From positions 620,001 through 684,000 of the forward strand of contig NZ_JABMJG010000002.1 of assembly GCF_013376045.1 (NCBI RefSeq): a stretch of 64,000 nucleotides of DNA, read 5' to 3'. How positions within the stretch are numbered: the first letter of the stretch is position 1; every line of letters begins with the position of its first letter. Positions 26,689 to 35,820 of this stretch are shown here, in pieces. Position numbers and translations under genes: made by a program. Source of the DNA: Variovorax sp. SG517 (GTDB taxonomy: Bacteria; Pseudomonadota; Gammaproteobacteria; Burkholderiales; Burkholderiaceae_C). The notes under the pieces are model-generated. The model made no database searches. It saw only the letters and a program-made list of their open reading frames with translations, and was not told where the DNA came from.

Positions 26689-28164
26689 TCATTGCGCCGG
26701 AGCAGCGTTGGCGTTGCTCAGGAGCTGGCGGTAGAAGCCGATCATCTCGCCGTAGTTCGAGATGGCCAGGCGTTCGTTGTTGCCGTGGAAGCGCGCGAGG
26801 TCTTCGTTCTTCATGCGGAACGGCGAGAAGCGGAAGACGGCGTCGCTCACGATGCTGAAATGGCGCGAGTCGGTGGCCGCAGTCATGAGGCCGGGGGCCA
26901 CCACCGCATCGGGGAAGCTCTGGCGCACGGCCTGCTGGATCGCGCGGTAGCCGGTGCTGTCGGTCGACGACACGGGCGACGGTTCGGAGTTGCCCGGGTA
27001 GGCCTTGATCTTGATGTCGTCGTTGCCCAGCGCCTTGCGCAGGTGCGCCTCGGTGCTGGCGATGGTGTCGCCCGGCAGGATGCGGAAGTTGACGGCGGCC
27101 TCGGCGTGGCCGGGCAGCACGTTGTCTTTGTTGCCCGCGCGCACGATGGTCAGCGCGGTGGTGGTGCGCAGCATGGCGTTGCTGCTCGGGCTCTTCTCGA
27201 GAATGCCGCGCACCAGCGGCTCGGTGAGCCACAGGTTGGAGAGCATCACGCGGTTCACGCCGCTCATCTCGGGTGCAAGCGCGCCGAACATCTGGCCGGC
27301 CACGCCTTTGATGCCGCCGGGCATCGGGTCGGCTTCGAGCCGCGCCAGCGCAGCGCTCATGCTGCCGATGGCGCTGTGCTGCGGGGGCATCGACGAATGG
27401 CCAGGCGCGGTGTCGAGCGAAAGGAAGAAGGTGGCGTAGCCCTTCTCCGCCAGGCCGATGAGCGCCGCCGGCTGCTTGAGGCCGGGCATCACGCCGTCGA
27501 GCACCAGCAGGCCCTCGTCGAGCACCCAGTCCAGGCGCACGTTGCGCGACTTGAGCAGTTCGGCGATGGGCAGCGCGCCGCGCAGGCCGCTCACCTCTTC
27601 GTCGTCGCCCATCACGAGGTAGACGGTCTGCCTCGGCTTGAAGCCGCTGCCGATGAGCAGCTCGATGGCTTCCATCTGCGCGAACAGGTTGCTCTTGTTG
27701 TCGAGCGTGCCACGCCCCCAAATGAAGCCGTCCTTGATCTCGCCCGAGAAAGGATCGACCGTCCACGCCTTCTCGGTACCGGGCGCGATGGGCACCATGT
27801 CCTGGTGCGCCATCAACGCGACGGGCCTGGCCTGCGGATCGGTGCCGGTCCAGGTGTAGAGCAGCGCCTTGTTGCCCACCACTTCCTTCTTCAGGGTGGC
27901 GTGCACCTTCGGGAACTGCTGCTCCAGGTAGGCATGCAGCTTGTCGAACTCGGCCGCGGTGGCGGCCGGATCGTCCATGCCCGAGACCGTGCGGAACGTG
28001 ATCGCCGTGGACAGCCGCTTGGCGGCCGCCTGCAGGTCGATGTCCAGCTTGGGCGCGGGCGCCACCGCCAGCTGCTGCGACGGCGTGGTCCAGGTCTTGA
28101 CCGCCACGGCGGCCACCAGCAGCACAAATGCCAGCAGCAGCCCCAGGAAGATGCGTTTCAACAT
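26689..28164 (-). CDS. Membrane-anchored M20-family hydrolase (PM20D1 / carboxypeptidase S-like)
   Basis: 491 residues. An uncleaved signal anchor at about residues 4-22 ([19 protein letters not shown]) suggests a periplasm-facing enzyme. Metal and catalytic motifs are AHQDMVP near residue 119, RGTLDNK near 153, GDDEEVSG near 189 and TDSRHF near 424. Overall sequence features follow PM20D1 and yeast carboxypeptidase S rather than DapE or ArgE. PM20D1 enzymes make or hydrolyse N-fatty-acyl amino acids. Lying between thiolase and beta-oxidation genes, it may release acyl chains from N-acyl amino acids (inference). Confidence 0.88.
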   Translation of the reverse strand: MLKRIFLGLLLAFVLLVAAVAVKTWTTPSQQLAVAPAPKLDIDLQAAAKRLSTAITFRTVSGMDDPAATAAEFDKLHAYLEQQFPKVHATLKKEVVGNKALLYTWTGTDPQARPVALMAHQDMVPIAPGTEKAWTVDPFSGEIKDGFIWGRGTLDNKSNLFAQMEAIELLIGSGFKPRQTVYLVMGDDEEVSGLRGALPIAELLKSRNVRLDWVLDEGLLVLDGVMPGLKQPAALIGLAEKGYATFFLSLDTAPGHSSMPPQHSAIGSMSAALARLEADPMPGGIKGVAGQMFGALAPEMSGVNRVMLSNLWLTEPLVRGILEKSPSSNAMLRTTTALTIVRAGNKDNVLPGHAEAAVNFRILPGDTIASTEAHLRKALGNDDIKIKAYPGNSEPSPVSSTDSTGYRAIQQAVRQSFPDAVVAPGLMTAATDSRHFSIVSDAVFRFSPFRMKNEDLARFHGNNERLAISNYGEMIGFYRQLLSNANAAPAQ

Positions 28165-28195
28165 TGGCGGTCTTGACCCGGTTCCGTCGTCGGTC

Positions 28196-30301
28196 TCAGC
28201 TGAAGGACTTGCCTTCGGCCACCAGCTTCTGGATCAGCGGCGCGGGCTGCCAGAACTCGGCGTCGTCGCGCGGGTTCTTCGCGAAGCGCTTCATCGTCTC
28301 GGCCACGTTGTACAGGCCGACCTGCGACGCGTAGTGCATCGGGCCACCGCGATAGATCGGGAAGCCGTAGCCGGTGAGGTACACCATGTCGATGTCGCCC
28401 GACTTCGAGGCAATGCCGTCTTCGAGGATGTGCGCGCCCTCGTTGACCAGCGCATAAACCAGGCGTTGCACGATCTCCTCGTCGGAGATCTTGCGCGGCG
28501 TGATGCCCAGTTCCTTGCGATGGTCCTCGATCATCTTGTTGACGAGTTCCGACGGAATCGCATCGCGCTTGCCGGCCTGGTAGTCGTACCACCCTGCCCC
28601 GGTCTTCTGGCCGAAGCGGCCCAGTTCGCAGAGCTTGTCGGCCGTGCGGCTGTACTTCATGTCGGCGCGCTCGACGGCGCGGCGCTTGCGGATGGCCCAG
28701 CCGATGTCGTTGCCGGCCAGGTCGCCCATGCGGAACGGGCCCATGGCAAAGCCGAACTTCTCGATGGCCTTGTCCACCTGCTGCGGCGTCGCGCCTTCGT
28801 CCAGCAGGAAGCCGGCCTGGCGGCTGTACTGCTCGATCATGCGGTTGCCGATGAAGCCGTCGCACACCCCGGAGACCACCGCGGTCTTCTTGATCTTCTT
28901 GCCGATGGCCATGACGGTGGCCAGCACGTCCTTGGCAGTGGCCTTGCCGCGCACCACTTCCAGCAGCTTCATCACGTTGGCCGGGCTGAAGAAGTGCATG
29001 CCGACCACGTCCTGCGGGCGGTCGGTGAAGGAGGCGATCTTGTCGACGTCGAGCGTGGACGTGTTCGATGCCAGGATCGCGCCCTTCTTGGCGACGCGGT
29101 CGAGTTCCTTGAACACCTTCTCCTTCACGCCGATTTCCTCGAACACGGCCTCGATGATGAGGTCGGCGTCCTTCAGGTCGTCGTAGCTCAGCGTGGTGCT
29201 CAGCAGGGCCATGCGCTGCTCATACTTGTCCTGCTTGAGCTTGCCCTTCTTGACTTGGGCTTCGTAGTTCTTCTTGATCGTGGCGATGCCGCGGTCGAGC
29301 GCTTCCTGCTTCATCTCGAGAATCTTCACGGGGATGCCTGCGTTCAGGAAGTTCATCGAGATGCCGCCGCCCATGGTGCCGGCGCCGATCACGCCGACCG
29401 ACTTGATCTCGCGCTTGGGCGTGTCCTCGGGCACGTCGGGGATCTTGCTCGCGGCGCGCTCGGCCATGAACAGGTGGCGCAGCGCCAGCGATTCGGGCGT
29501 GAACATCAGCGAGGTGAAGATGCGGCGCTCTTCGGCCATGCCGGCGTCGAACTTCAGCTTGGTGGCGGCCTGCACGGCGTCCACGCACTGCAGCGGCGCG
29601 GGGTAGTTCTTCGACATGCCGCCGACCATGTTCTTCGCGAACTGGAAGTAGGCGTCGCCCTGCGGGTGCTTGCACGGGAGGTTGCGCACCAGGGGCAGGT
29701 CCTCGCCCGTCTTGCCGGCCACGCTCTTGGCGAAAGCCACGGCTTCGTCGAACACCGATTCGGCCGACGCGGCCAGCTTGTCGAACAGCTTCTGGCCGGG
29801 CACCGACGCGAGCAGTTCGCTCTTGACCGGCTCGCCGCTGACGATCATGTTCAGGGCCGTTTCGACGCCCAGAACGCGCGGCAGGCGCTGCGTGCCGCCC
29901 GCGCCGGGGATCAGGCCCAGCTTGACTTCAGGCAGCGCAACGCTGGTGCCGGGAGCGGCCACGCGGTAGTGGCAGCCCAGGGCCAGCTCGAGGCCGCCGC
30001 CCATGCACACCGAGTGGATGGCAGCGACGATGGGCTTGGGAGAGGCTTCGAGCGCGAGGATCACGCTCAGCAGGTTGGGCTCCTGCAGCGCCTTGGGCGT
30101 GCCGAACTCCTTGATGTCCGCGCCGCCCGAGAACGCCTTGCCGGCGCCGGTGATGACGATGGCCTTGACGGCGTCATCGGCGTTGGCCTTCGACAGGCCG
30201 TCGGTGATGCCGATGCGCGTCGAGAAACCGAGACCGTTGACCGGAGGGTTGGCCAGTGTGATCACGGCGATATCGCCGAGCACTTTGTATTCAGCCGTCA
30301 T
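28196..30301 (-). CDS. Fused enoyl-CoA hydratase / 3-hydroxyacyl-CoA dehydrogenase (FadB/FadJ-like)
   Basis: 701 residues. The N-terminal crotonase domain (about 1-190) has the oxyanion segment [14 protein letters not shown], and both hydratase glutamates in GGGLELALG and [14 protein letters not shown]. The dehydrogenase part starts with [17 protein letters not shown] near residue 305, with the catalytic His in [17 protein letters not shown] near 440. It carries out the hydration and oxidation steps of beta-oxidation. The 5' leader has a GAAAAAG/CTTTTTC hairpin (30333-30356). Confidence 0.95.
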   Translation of the reverse strand: MTAEYKVLGDIAVITLANPPVNGLGFSTRIGITDGLSKANADDAVKAIVITGAGKAFSGGADIKEFGTPKALQEPNLLSVILALEASPKPIVAAIHSVCMGGGLELALGCHYRVAAPGTSVALPEVKLGLIPGAGGTQRLPRVLGVETALNMIVSGEPVKSELLASVPGQKLFDKLAASAESVFDEAVAFAKSVAGKTGEDLPLVRNLPCKHPQGDAYFQFAKNMVGGMSKNYPAPLQCVDAVQAATKLKFDAGMAEERRIFTSLMFTPESLALRHLFMAERAASKIPDVPEDTPKREIKSVGVIGAGTMGGGISMNFLNAGIPVKILEMKQEALDRGIATIKKNYEAQVKKGKLKQDKYEQRMALLSTTLSYDDLKDADLIIEAVFEEIGVKEKVFKELDRVAKKGAILASNTSTLDVDKIASFTDRPQDVVGMHFFSPANVMKLLEVVRGKATAKDVLATVMAIGKKIKKTAVVSGVCDGFIGNRMIEQYSRQAGFLLDEGATPQQVDKAIEKFGFAMGPFRMGDLAGNDIGWAIRKRRAVERADMKYSRTADKLCELGRFGQKTGAGWYDYQAGKRDAIPSELVNKMIEDHRKELGITPRKISDEEIVQRLVYALVNEGAHILEDGIASKSGDIDMVYLTGYGFPIYRGGPMHYASQVGLYNVAETMKRFAKNPRDDAEFWQPAPLIQKLVAEGKSFS

Positions 30302-30446
30302 GCTGCGTTCCTTGGTGTGTGAAGAAAAAGAAGAAAAAGCACGAGTGTTCTTTTTCGGGGGATTCTAGGCGTTTCGCGTGGCCCAACAATGGCACGCAGT
30401 CGCTGGAGAGACAAGGCCAGCCCTGAGGAGGACTGGGCCTTCGGGA

Positions 30447-30483
30447 AACACCGCGGAACCGGCTTTGCCGGCCCGCAGGTGTT
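30447..30483 (-). repeat. Structured 3' repeat element, copy B
   Basis: This 37-base copy has the same stem-loop layout as 25355-25391, with loop AAA instead of TGA and intact arms AACACC/GGTGTT, GCGG/CCGC and CCGGC/GCCGG. It lies 55 bases 3' of the livF-like stop codon in the direction of that gene, again preceded by a CCCCC/GGGGG hairpin (30485-30498). Confidence 0.65.
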
Positions 30484-30537
30484 GCCCCCTGCAAGGGGGT
30501 CGCAGCGACACGAAGTGCGCGAAGCCTGGAGGTTTGC

Positions 30538-31233
30538 CTAGACTTCCAGCCATTCCTTGCGGGTAGTCGCATCCGCGCGCAGGCCGTCGGGCGTGCCGTC
30601 GAACACGATGCTGCCGTGACCCATGACGAGCGCGCGGTCGGAGATCGACATCGCGATGGTGAGCTTCTGCTCGATCAGCAGCACCGAGATGCCCTTGTCC
30701 TTGAGCGTGCGCAGGTACTGCCCCACCAGTTCCACGATCTTGGGCGCGAGGCCTTCGGTGGGCTCGTCGATGATGATGAGATCGGGGTCGCCCATCAGCG
30801 TCCGGCACAGCGTGAGCATCTGCTGCTCGCCGCCCGAGAGCACGCCGGCCTCCGTGTGCTGGCGCTCCTTCAGGCGCGGGAACATGCCGTACATGTCGTC
30901 GAAGGACCAGCGGCTGCCCTTGCCCGAGCCCTTCTGCCCCAGCAGCAGGTTCTGGTGCACCGTGAGCTTGGGGAAGATGTCGCGGTTCTCGGGCACGTAG
31001 CCGATGCCGAAGTGCGCGATCTCGTAGGCCTTGCGGCGCAGGATGTCCTGTCCCTTCCAGTGCAGGCCGCCTTCGGCATGCACCAGGCCCATGATGGCCT
31101 TGGCGGTGGTCGATCGGCCCGAGCCGTTGCGGCCCAGCAGCGCGACGATCTCGCCGGGCTGCACGTCGAAGGAAACGCCATGCAGCACATGGCTCTTGCC
31201 GTAGTAGGCGTGGATGTCTTGAAGCTTCAGCAT
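30538..31233 (-). CDS. livF: LIV-type ABC transporter ATP-binding protein LivF-like
   Basis: 231 residues. Signature LSGGEQQML and Walker B LIIIDEPTEGLAPKI are intact. The Walker A loop reads GRNGSGRST, so the usual lysine is arginine (codon CGA at 31114-31116). The protein should pair with the LivG-like ATPase to drive uptake through LivH and LivM. The ATG at 31233 follows the livG stop by one base and begins the typical MLKLQDIHAYYG. An upstream start at 31299 would overlap livG. Confidence 0.92.
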   Translation of the reverse strand: MLKLQDIHAYYGKSHVLHGVSFDVQPGEIVALLGRNGSGRSTTAKAIMGLVHAEGGLHWKGQDILRRKAYEIAHFGIGYVPENRDIFPKLTVHQNLLLGQKGSGKGSRWSFDDMYGMFPRLKERQHTEAGVLSGGEQQMLTLCRTLMGDPDLIIIDEPTEGLAPKIVELVGQYLRTLKDKGISVLLIEQKLTIAMSISDRALVMGHGSIVFDGTPDGLRADATTRKEWLEV

Positions 31234-31234
31234 T

Positions 31235-32005
31235 TCAGTGTCCCGCCCCTTGTGCGTCGGCAACGGCGGAGCCGAGGTACGCCTCCTGCACGCGCGCATT
31301 CGCGCGAACCGCTGCCGGCGTATCGAAGGCGATCACCTCGCCGTACACCACCACCGCGATCTTGTCGGCCAGCCCGAAGACCACGCCCATGTCGTGCTCC
31401 ACCGTCAGCAGCGTCTTGCCGACAGTGACGTGCTTGATGAGCGAGATGAAGTGCGATGTCTCGGTCTTGCTCATGCCGGCCGTGGGCTCGTCCAGCAGGA
31501 TCACGCTGGCGCCGCCGGCGATGGTCACGCCGATCTCCAGCGCGCGCTGCTCGGCATAGGTGAGGTTCACCGCGTGCACGTCGCGCTTCTTCTCCAGGCC
31601 GATCTGCCTGATGAGCTCCTCGGTGCGCTCGTTGGCGTCGTCGAGGTTCGAGAGAAAGCGCAGGAAGGTGTACTTGTAGCCCAGGCTCCACAGCACGCCG
31701 CAGCGCAGGTTCTCGAAGACGGTGAGCTTCGGGAAGATGTTGGTGATCTGGAAGCTGCGCGACAGCCCCATGCGGTTGATCTCGTACGGCTTCATGCCGT
31801 CGATGCGCGTGCCGTTGAGCAGCACCTCGCCGCTGCTCGGCGCGAGGCGCCCGCTGATGAGGTTGAACAGCGTCGACTTGCCCGCGCCGTTCGGCCCGAT
31901 GATGGCGATGCGCTCGCCGGCCGTCACGGCCAGGTCCACGCCGCGGATGATGTCGGTCTTGCCGAAGCTCTTGCGCAGGTTCTTGAGTTCGAGTGAATAG
32001 GTCAT
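31235..32005 (-). CDS. livG: LIV-type ABC transporter ATP-binding protein LivG-like
   Basis: 256 residues. Walker A GPNGAGKST is intact near residue 38, with LTYAEQRALEIG as signature region and ILLDEPTAGMS as Walker B. It energises import by the LivHM permease. The start overlaps the livM stop by 4 bases (ATGA), so it is co-translated with livM. Confidence 0.95.
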   Translation of the reverse strand: MTYSLELKNLRKSFGKTDIIRGVDLAVTAGERIAIIGPNGAGKSTLFNLISGRLAPSSGEVLLNGTRIDGMKPYEINRMGLSRSFQITNIFPKLTVFENLRCGVLWSLGYKYTFLRFLSNLDDANERTEELIRQIGLEKKRDVHAVNLTYAEQRALEIGVTIAGGASVILLDEPTAGMSKTETSHFISLIKHVTVGKTLLTVEHDMGVVFGLADKIAVVVYGEVIAFDTPAAVRANARVQEAYLGSAVADAQGAGH

Positions 32006-33345
32006 GCGGTCTCCCTGCGCTTGATCTCGGCTTCGATTTCTTCCTGCGCATGGCCCCAGACCTTCGCGAAGCGCCGGCGCACCACCTCGAAGACGCCCAG
32101 GCCGACAGCGAACAGCGCCACCGCAACGACCCAGCTCGTGGCCGAGGATGTGTCGAGCTGCAGGCCCGCGAACGGCACCACCGGTCCGAGCGCTGCGTTG
32201 AGCTGCATGTGATAGATCATCTCGACGATGGCCGCAGCGCCCGCGAGCATGATGGCCGCGCCCACGAACAGGCCCACGTACAGCAGGTAGAAGCGCTTGA
32301 TCTTGCCGAACAGCGCCACGCGCACGTTCATCATGATCAGGCTTGCCACGCCGCCCGGCGCGAACATCACCATCAGCAGGAACACCAGGCCCACGTACAG
32401 CAGCCAGGCCTTGCTGAGCTCCGACAGCAGCACCAGCGCGAACACCAGCAGCGCCGCGCCGATGATCGGCCCGAAGAAGAAGGTCGCGCCGCCCAGGAAC
32501 GTGAACAGCAGGTAGCTGCCCGAGCGCAGCCCGTTGAGGCTGTCTGCCGCGTTCACGATCTCGAAGTTGATGGCCGCCAGTCCGCCGCCGATGCCCGCGA
32601 AGAAGCCCGCGATGATGAAGGCGTAGTAGCGCACGCGCTGCGTGTTGTAGCCGATGAACTCCACACGCTCCGGGTTGTCGCGCACCGCGTTCAGCATCCG
32701 CCCGAGCGGCGTGCCGGTGAAGGCGAACATCAGCCCGGTGCAGATGAAGCAGTAGACGGCGATCAGGTAGTACACCTGGTTCTGCGGACCGAAGTTGAGA
32801 CCGAAGAACGAGGCGCCGTACACGCGGTTGGTGGTGATGCCGCCCTCGCCGCCGAAGAAGCTGGGGAACATCAGCGCCATCGCGGCGACCAGCTCGCCCA
32901 GGCCGAGCGTGATCATCGCGAAGGTAGTGCCCGACTTCTTCGTCGACACGTAGCCGAACAGCACGGCGAAGAACATGCCGCCCAGGCCGCCCACGAGCGG
33001 AATGAGCACCAGCGGAATCGGCAGCTTGCCGGCGCCGGCCAGGTTCATCGCGTGGATGGCGATGAACGAGCCCAGGCCCACGTACACCGCATGCCCGAAG
33101 CTGAGCATGCCGCCCTGCCCCAGCAGCATGTTGTAGCTCAGGCAGATGATGATGAGGTAGCCGATCTGCGACAGCATGGTCAGTGCCAGGCTGCTGGTGA
33201 AGGTCATCGGCGCCACGATGAGCAGCAGCGCGAAGAACGACCAGATCAGGATGCGGCCGATGTTCAGCGGCTTGAAACGGTAGTACTGCGTCGGCGCCTT
33301 GTTGGCCGAGGCATTCGATGTGGTTGTGGTGGTTGCGGTATTCAT
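32002..33345 (-). CDS. livM: LIV-type ABC transporter permease LivM-like
   Basis: 447 residues, somewhat longer than many LivM proteins because of N- and C-terminal cytoplasmic tails. About 10 hydrophobic helices are visible. NMLLGQGGMLSFGHAVYVGLG near residue 93 is the conserved permease motif of the branched-chain amino acid family. It starts 4 bases after the livH stop and overlaps livG. Confidence 0.94.
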   Translation of the reverse strand: MNTATTTTTSNASANKAPTQYYRFKPLNIGRILIWSFFALLLIVAPMTFTSSLALTMLSQIGYLIIICLSYNMLLGQGGMLSFGHAVYVGLGSFIAIHAMNLAGAGKLPIPLVLIPLVGGLGGMFFAVLFGYVSTKKSGTTFAMITLGLGELVAAMALMFPSFFGGEGGITTNRVYGASFFGLNFGPQNQVYYLIAVYCFICTGLMFAFTGTPLGRMLNAVRDNPERVEFIGYNTQRVRYYAFIIAGFFAGIGGGLAAINFEIVNAADSLNGLRSGSYLLFTFLGGATFFFGPIIGAALLVFALVLLSELSKAWLLYVGLVFLLMVMFAPGGVASLIMMNVRVALFGKIKRFYLLYVGLFVGAAIMLAGAAAIVEMIYHMQLNAALGPVVPFAGLQLDTSSATSWVVAVALFAVGLGVFEVVRRRFAKVWGHAQEEIEAEIKRRETA

Positions 33346-33349
33346 GGCA

Positions 33350-34303
33350 TCAGTCCTCCCGCGTTCCGAGAAGACCCTTGGGCCTGAAGATGAGGATCAG
33401 CACCAGGAACAGGTACGGAAGAATCGGCGCGACCTGCGAGATCGTCAGCTTGAGCAGCTCGTAGCCGAAGGTCTGGTCGGTCACCGCCACGCCGAAGGCC
33501 TGCAGGCCGGTGGCGAGCGACTGGTCCATGGCCACGGCGAAGGTCTGCACGATGCCGATGATCAGCGAGGCCAGGAAGGCACCCGCCAGCGAGCCCATGC
33601 CGCCGACCACCACCACCACGAAGATGATGGAGCCGACAGAAGCGGCCATGGCCGGCTCGGTGACGTAGGTGTTGCCGCCGACCACGCCCGCGAGGCCCGC
33701 CAGCGCGGCGCCGCCGCCGAACACCAGCATGAACACGCGCGGCACGTTGTGGCCCAGCGCCTCGACCATCTCGGGATGCTTGAGCGCCGCCTGGATCACC
33801 AGGCCGATGCGCGTGCGCGTGAGCAGCAGCCACACCGACACCAGCATCAGCACCGCCACCAGCATGATGAAGGAGCGCGACTTCGGGAACTGCGTGCCGT
33901 AGAGCGTGAAGAGCGGCCCCTGCAGCGCCGACGGAAGACCGTAGGGCACCGTCGAGCGCCCCCACACCAGCTGCACGACCTCGAGGATTAGGTACGAAAG
34001 ACCGAAGGTCACCAGCAGCTCCGGCACGTGGCCGAACTTGTGGACGCGGCGCAGGCAGTAGCGCTCGAAGGCCGCACCCAGCGCGAACACCAGCACCGGC
34101 GCGATGAACAGCGCCGGCCAGAAGCCGACGATGCCCGACAGCGTGTAGGCGAAATAGGCGCCCAGCATGTAGAAGCTGGCGTGCGCGAAGTTGAGCACGC
34201 CCATCATGCTGAAGATCAGCGTGAGGCCGGAACTCAGCATGAACAACAGCAAGCCGTAGCTCACGCCGTTGAGCAGCGAGATGACGAAGAATTCGACGTT
34301 CAT
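33350..34303 (-). CDS. livH: LIV-type ABC transporter permease LivH-like
   Basis: 317 residues with about 8 membrane helices. It begins MNVEFFVISLLNGVSYGLLL and carries GLTLIFSMMGVLNFAHASFY near residue 28, the LivH hallmark. It is the first membrane component of the transporter, separated from the upstream receptor gene by a strong terminator hairpin (34333-34356), so expression of permease genes is probably lower than that of the receptor. Confidence 0.95.
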   Translation of the reverse strand: MNVEFFVISLLNGVSYGLLLFMLSSGLTLIFSMMGVLNFAHASFYMLGAYFAYTLSGIVGFWPALFIAPVLVFALGAAFERYCLRRVHKFGHVPELLVTFGLSYLILEVVQLVWGRSTVPYGLPSALQGPLFTLYGTQFPKSRSFIMLVAVLMLVSVWLLLTRTRIGLVIQAALKHPEMVEALGHNVPRVFMLVFGGGAALAGLAGVVGGNTYVTEPAMAASVGSIIFVVVVVGGMGSLAGAFLASLIIGIVQTFAVAMDQSLATGLQAFGVAVTDQTFGYELLKLTISQVAPILPYLFLVLILIFRPKGLLGTRED

Positions 34304-34320
34304 CGGTCTTTCGTGTCGGT

Positions 34321-34356
34321 TGAAAAAGAAAAAGGCCCGAGGTTGAAGTCGGGCCT
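34321..34356 (-). terminator. Intrinsic terminator/attenuator between receptor gene and livH
   Basis: On the minus strand AGGCCCGA pairs with TCGGGCCT across an 8-base loop, followed by TTTTTCTTTTTC. It lies 24 bases after the receptor stop codon and 18 before livH, so it likely ends most transcripts after the receptor and lets a fraction continue. Confidence 0.75.
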
Positions 34357-34380
34357 CGACCTGTCAGGCAGCGGTGGCGG

Positions 34381-35622
34381 TCAAGAGGCGCCGCCGGGCC
34401 GCTTCATCTGGCACGAGGTGGGCGTGCTCGCCACGTACGCGTCGTAGTACTTCACCGGCGCCAGCGTGTAGCCGGTGTTCTCCGGGCTGTACGGATACTT
34501 GGCGCTGGCCTTCTCCCACTTGGCGATGTACAGGCCCTGCTGTGCCTGGTGGTCGGTCTTGCGCAGTTCGATGTCGCCGTTGAAGCTCTTGAACTTCATG
34601 CCTTCCATGGCGGCCGCCACCTTGACGGGGTCGGTCGACTTGGTCTTCACGAAGGCTTCGGTCAGCGCCTGGAACACCGTGTAGATGTCGGTGGTGTAGA
34701 GGTCGTCATTGAACTTCTTCTTGAAATCCTCGGCGTACTTCTGCATGTCGCCACCCATGTTGTAGTGGGCATAGCCGACCTGGTAGACCTTGCCGTCGGA
34801 AGCCGCGCCCATGGCGGTCGGCGTGCCGGTGGTCACGGCGTAGTAGGTGTAGAACTTGACGTTCAGGCCCGAGTCGTTGGCCGACTTGATGAGCAGCGCG
34901 AGGTCGGAGCCCCAGTTGCCGGTGATGACGGTGTCCGCGCCCGAGGCCTTGATCTTTGCCACGTACGGCGCGAAGTCGCGCACCTGGGCCAGCGGATGCA
35001 GGTCGTCGCCGACGATCTGCACGTCGGGGCGCTTGGTCTTGAGGTTTTCCTTGGCGAACTTCGAGACTTGCTGGCCGTGCGCGTAGTTCTGGTTGAGCAG
35101 GTAGACCTTCTTGATGTCCGGCTGGTCCTTCATGTAGGTGGTCAGCGCCTCCATCTTCATCGACGTGTCGGCGTCGAAGCGATATTGCCAGTAGCTGCAC
35201 TTGCTGTTGGTCAGGTCGGGGTCGACGGCGGCGTAGTTGAGGTACAGCGCCTCCTTGCCCGGATTGCGCGCGTTGTTCTTCTCGAGCGCGTCGATGATGG
35301 CCAGGGCCGGGCCGGAGCCGTTGCCCTGCACGATGTAGCGAGCGCCCTGGTCGAGGGCCGAGCGCAGTGCGCTGGTGGTCTCCTGCGGGCTGAGCTTGTT
35401 GTCGATGCCGATGATCTCGAACTTCACGCCCGCCGCGTTCTTCTTGTTGAACTCCTCGGCGAAGAACTGGAAGGTCTTGAGCTGGTTCGTCCCGACCGCG
35501 GCCATGAGGCCCGACAGCGGGTCGAGCCATGCGATCTTGACGGTTTCACCCTTCTGGGCAAAGGCACCGGTGGCGGTTGCAGCGATGACGGCTGCTGCGG
35601 CGATTTTCAGAGCGAACTTCAA
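34381..35622 (-). CDS. LivK-like ABC transporter substrate-binding protein (copy 1)
   Basis: 413 residues. A signal peptide (KFALKIAAAAVIAATATGAFA) ends before QKGETVKIAWLDPLSG. It is a type I periplasmic binding protein with a DDLHPLAQVRDFAPYVAKIK region and two cysteines (SKCSYWQ, TSCQMKRP). The start is judged to be TTG at 35622, because AGGAGA lies 6 bases upstream and a normal signal peptide follows. A TTG at 35640 is the alternative. It is strongly similar along its whole length to the product of 35821-37050. The ligand is unknown and may be a carboxylate or acyl compound rather than an amino acid. Confidence 0.93.
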   Translation of the reverse strand: MKFALKIAAAAVIAATATGAFAQKGETVKIAWLDPLSGLMAAVGTNQLKTFQFFAEEFNKKNAAGVKFEIIGIDNKLSPQETTSALRSALDQGARYIVQGNGSGPALAIIDALEKNNARNPGKEALYLNYAAVDPDLTNSKCSYWQYRFDADTSMKMEALTTYMKDQPDIKKVYLLNQNYAHGQQVSKFAKENLKTKRPDVQIVGDDLHPLAQVRDFAPYVAKIKASGADTVITGNWGSDLALLIKSANDSGLNVKFYTYYAVTTGTPTAMGAASDGKVYQVGYAHYNMGGDMQKYAEDFKKKFNDDLYTTDIYTVFQALTEAFVKTKSTDPVKVAAAMEGMKFKSFNGDIELRKTDHQAQQGLYIAKWEKASAKYPYSPENTGYTLAPVKYYDAYVASTPTSCQMKRPGGAS

Positions 35623-35730
35623 TCTATATCTCCTGGTCAAACCGATTCAAAACGCCGCACGAGAGTACAAGCGTTTGCAGCCCCTCCCCTCAGGGAATGC
35701 CCGTAAGAGGGGTGCCGCAAAGGCCCGTTT

Positions 35731-35747
35731 CTATCGCGCATGCGACA
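35731..35747 (-). promoter_or_regulatory. Conserved palindromic box upstream of receptor copy 1
   Basis: The plus strand reads CTATCGCGCATGCGACA. The related CTATCGCGTGCGCGACA lies upstream of receptor copy 2 (37150-37166). Downstream blocks CAGGGAATGCCCG (35691-35703) and GTACAAGCG (35665-35673) also have counterparts at the same spacing before copy 2. This is probably a duplicated promoter and operator. Confidence 0.5.
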
Positions 35748-35765
35748 CCGCGTTTCTCCAATTTG

Positions 35766-35799
35766 CTACCCGCTGGTAGCTGCTGCTACCGCCGGGTAG
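35766..35799 (-). terminator. Hairpin after receptor copy 2
   Basis: CTACCCG/CGGGTAG and GGTAG/CTACC arms form a near-perfect 34-base stem with one 2-base internal loop and loop CTGCTG. It starts 22 bases after the receptor copy 2 stop codon. The T-tract on the minus strand is weak, so terminator function is likely but not certain. Confidence 0.5.
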
Positions 35800-35820
35800 G
35801 AAACGCGTTCACAAAGACGC

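Noticed and set aside
27941..30322. Long plus-strand open frame opposite the fused beta-oxidation gene and the M20 gene
   Set aside because: Both genes on the other strand have intact catalytic motifs. The antisense product has no domain and no ribosome binding site.
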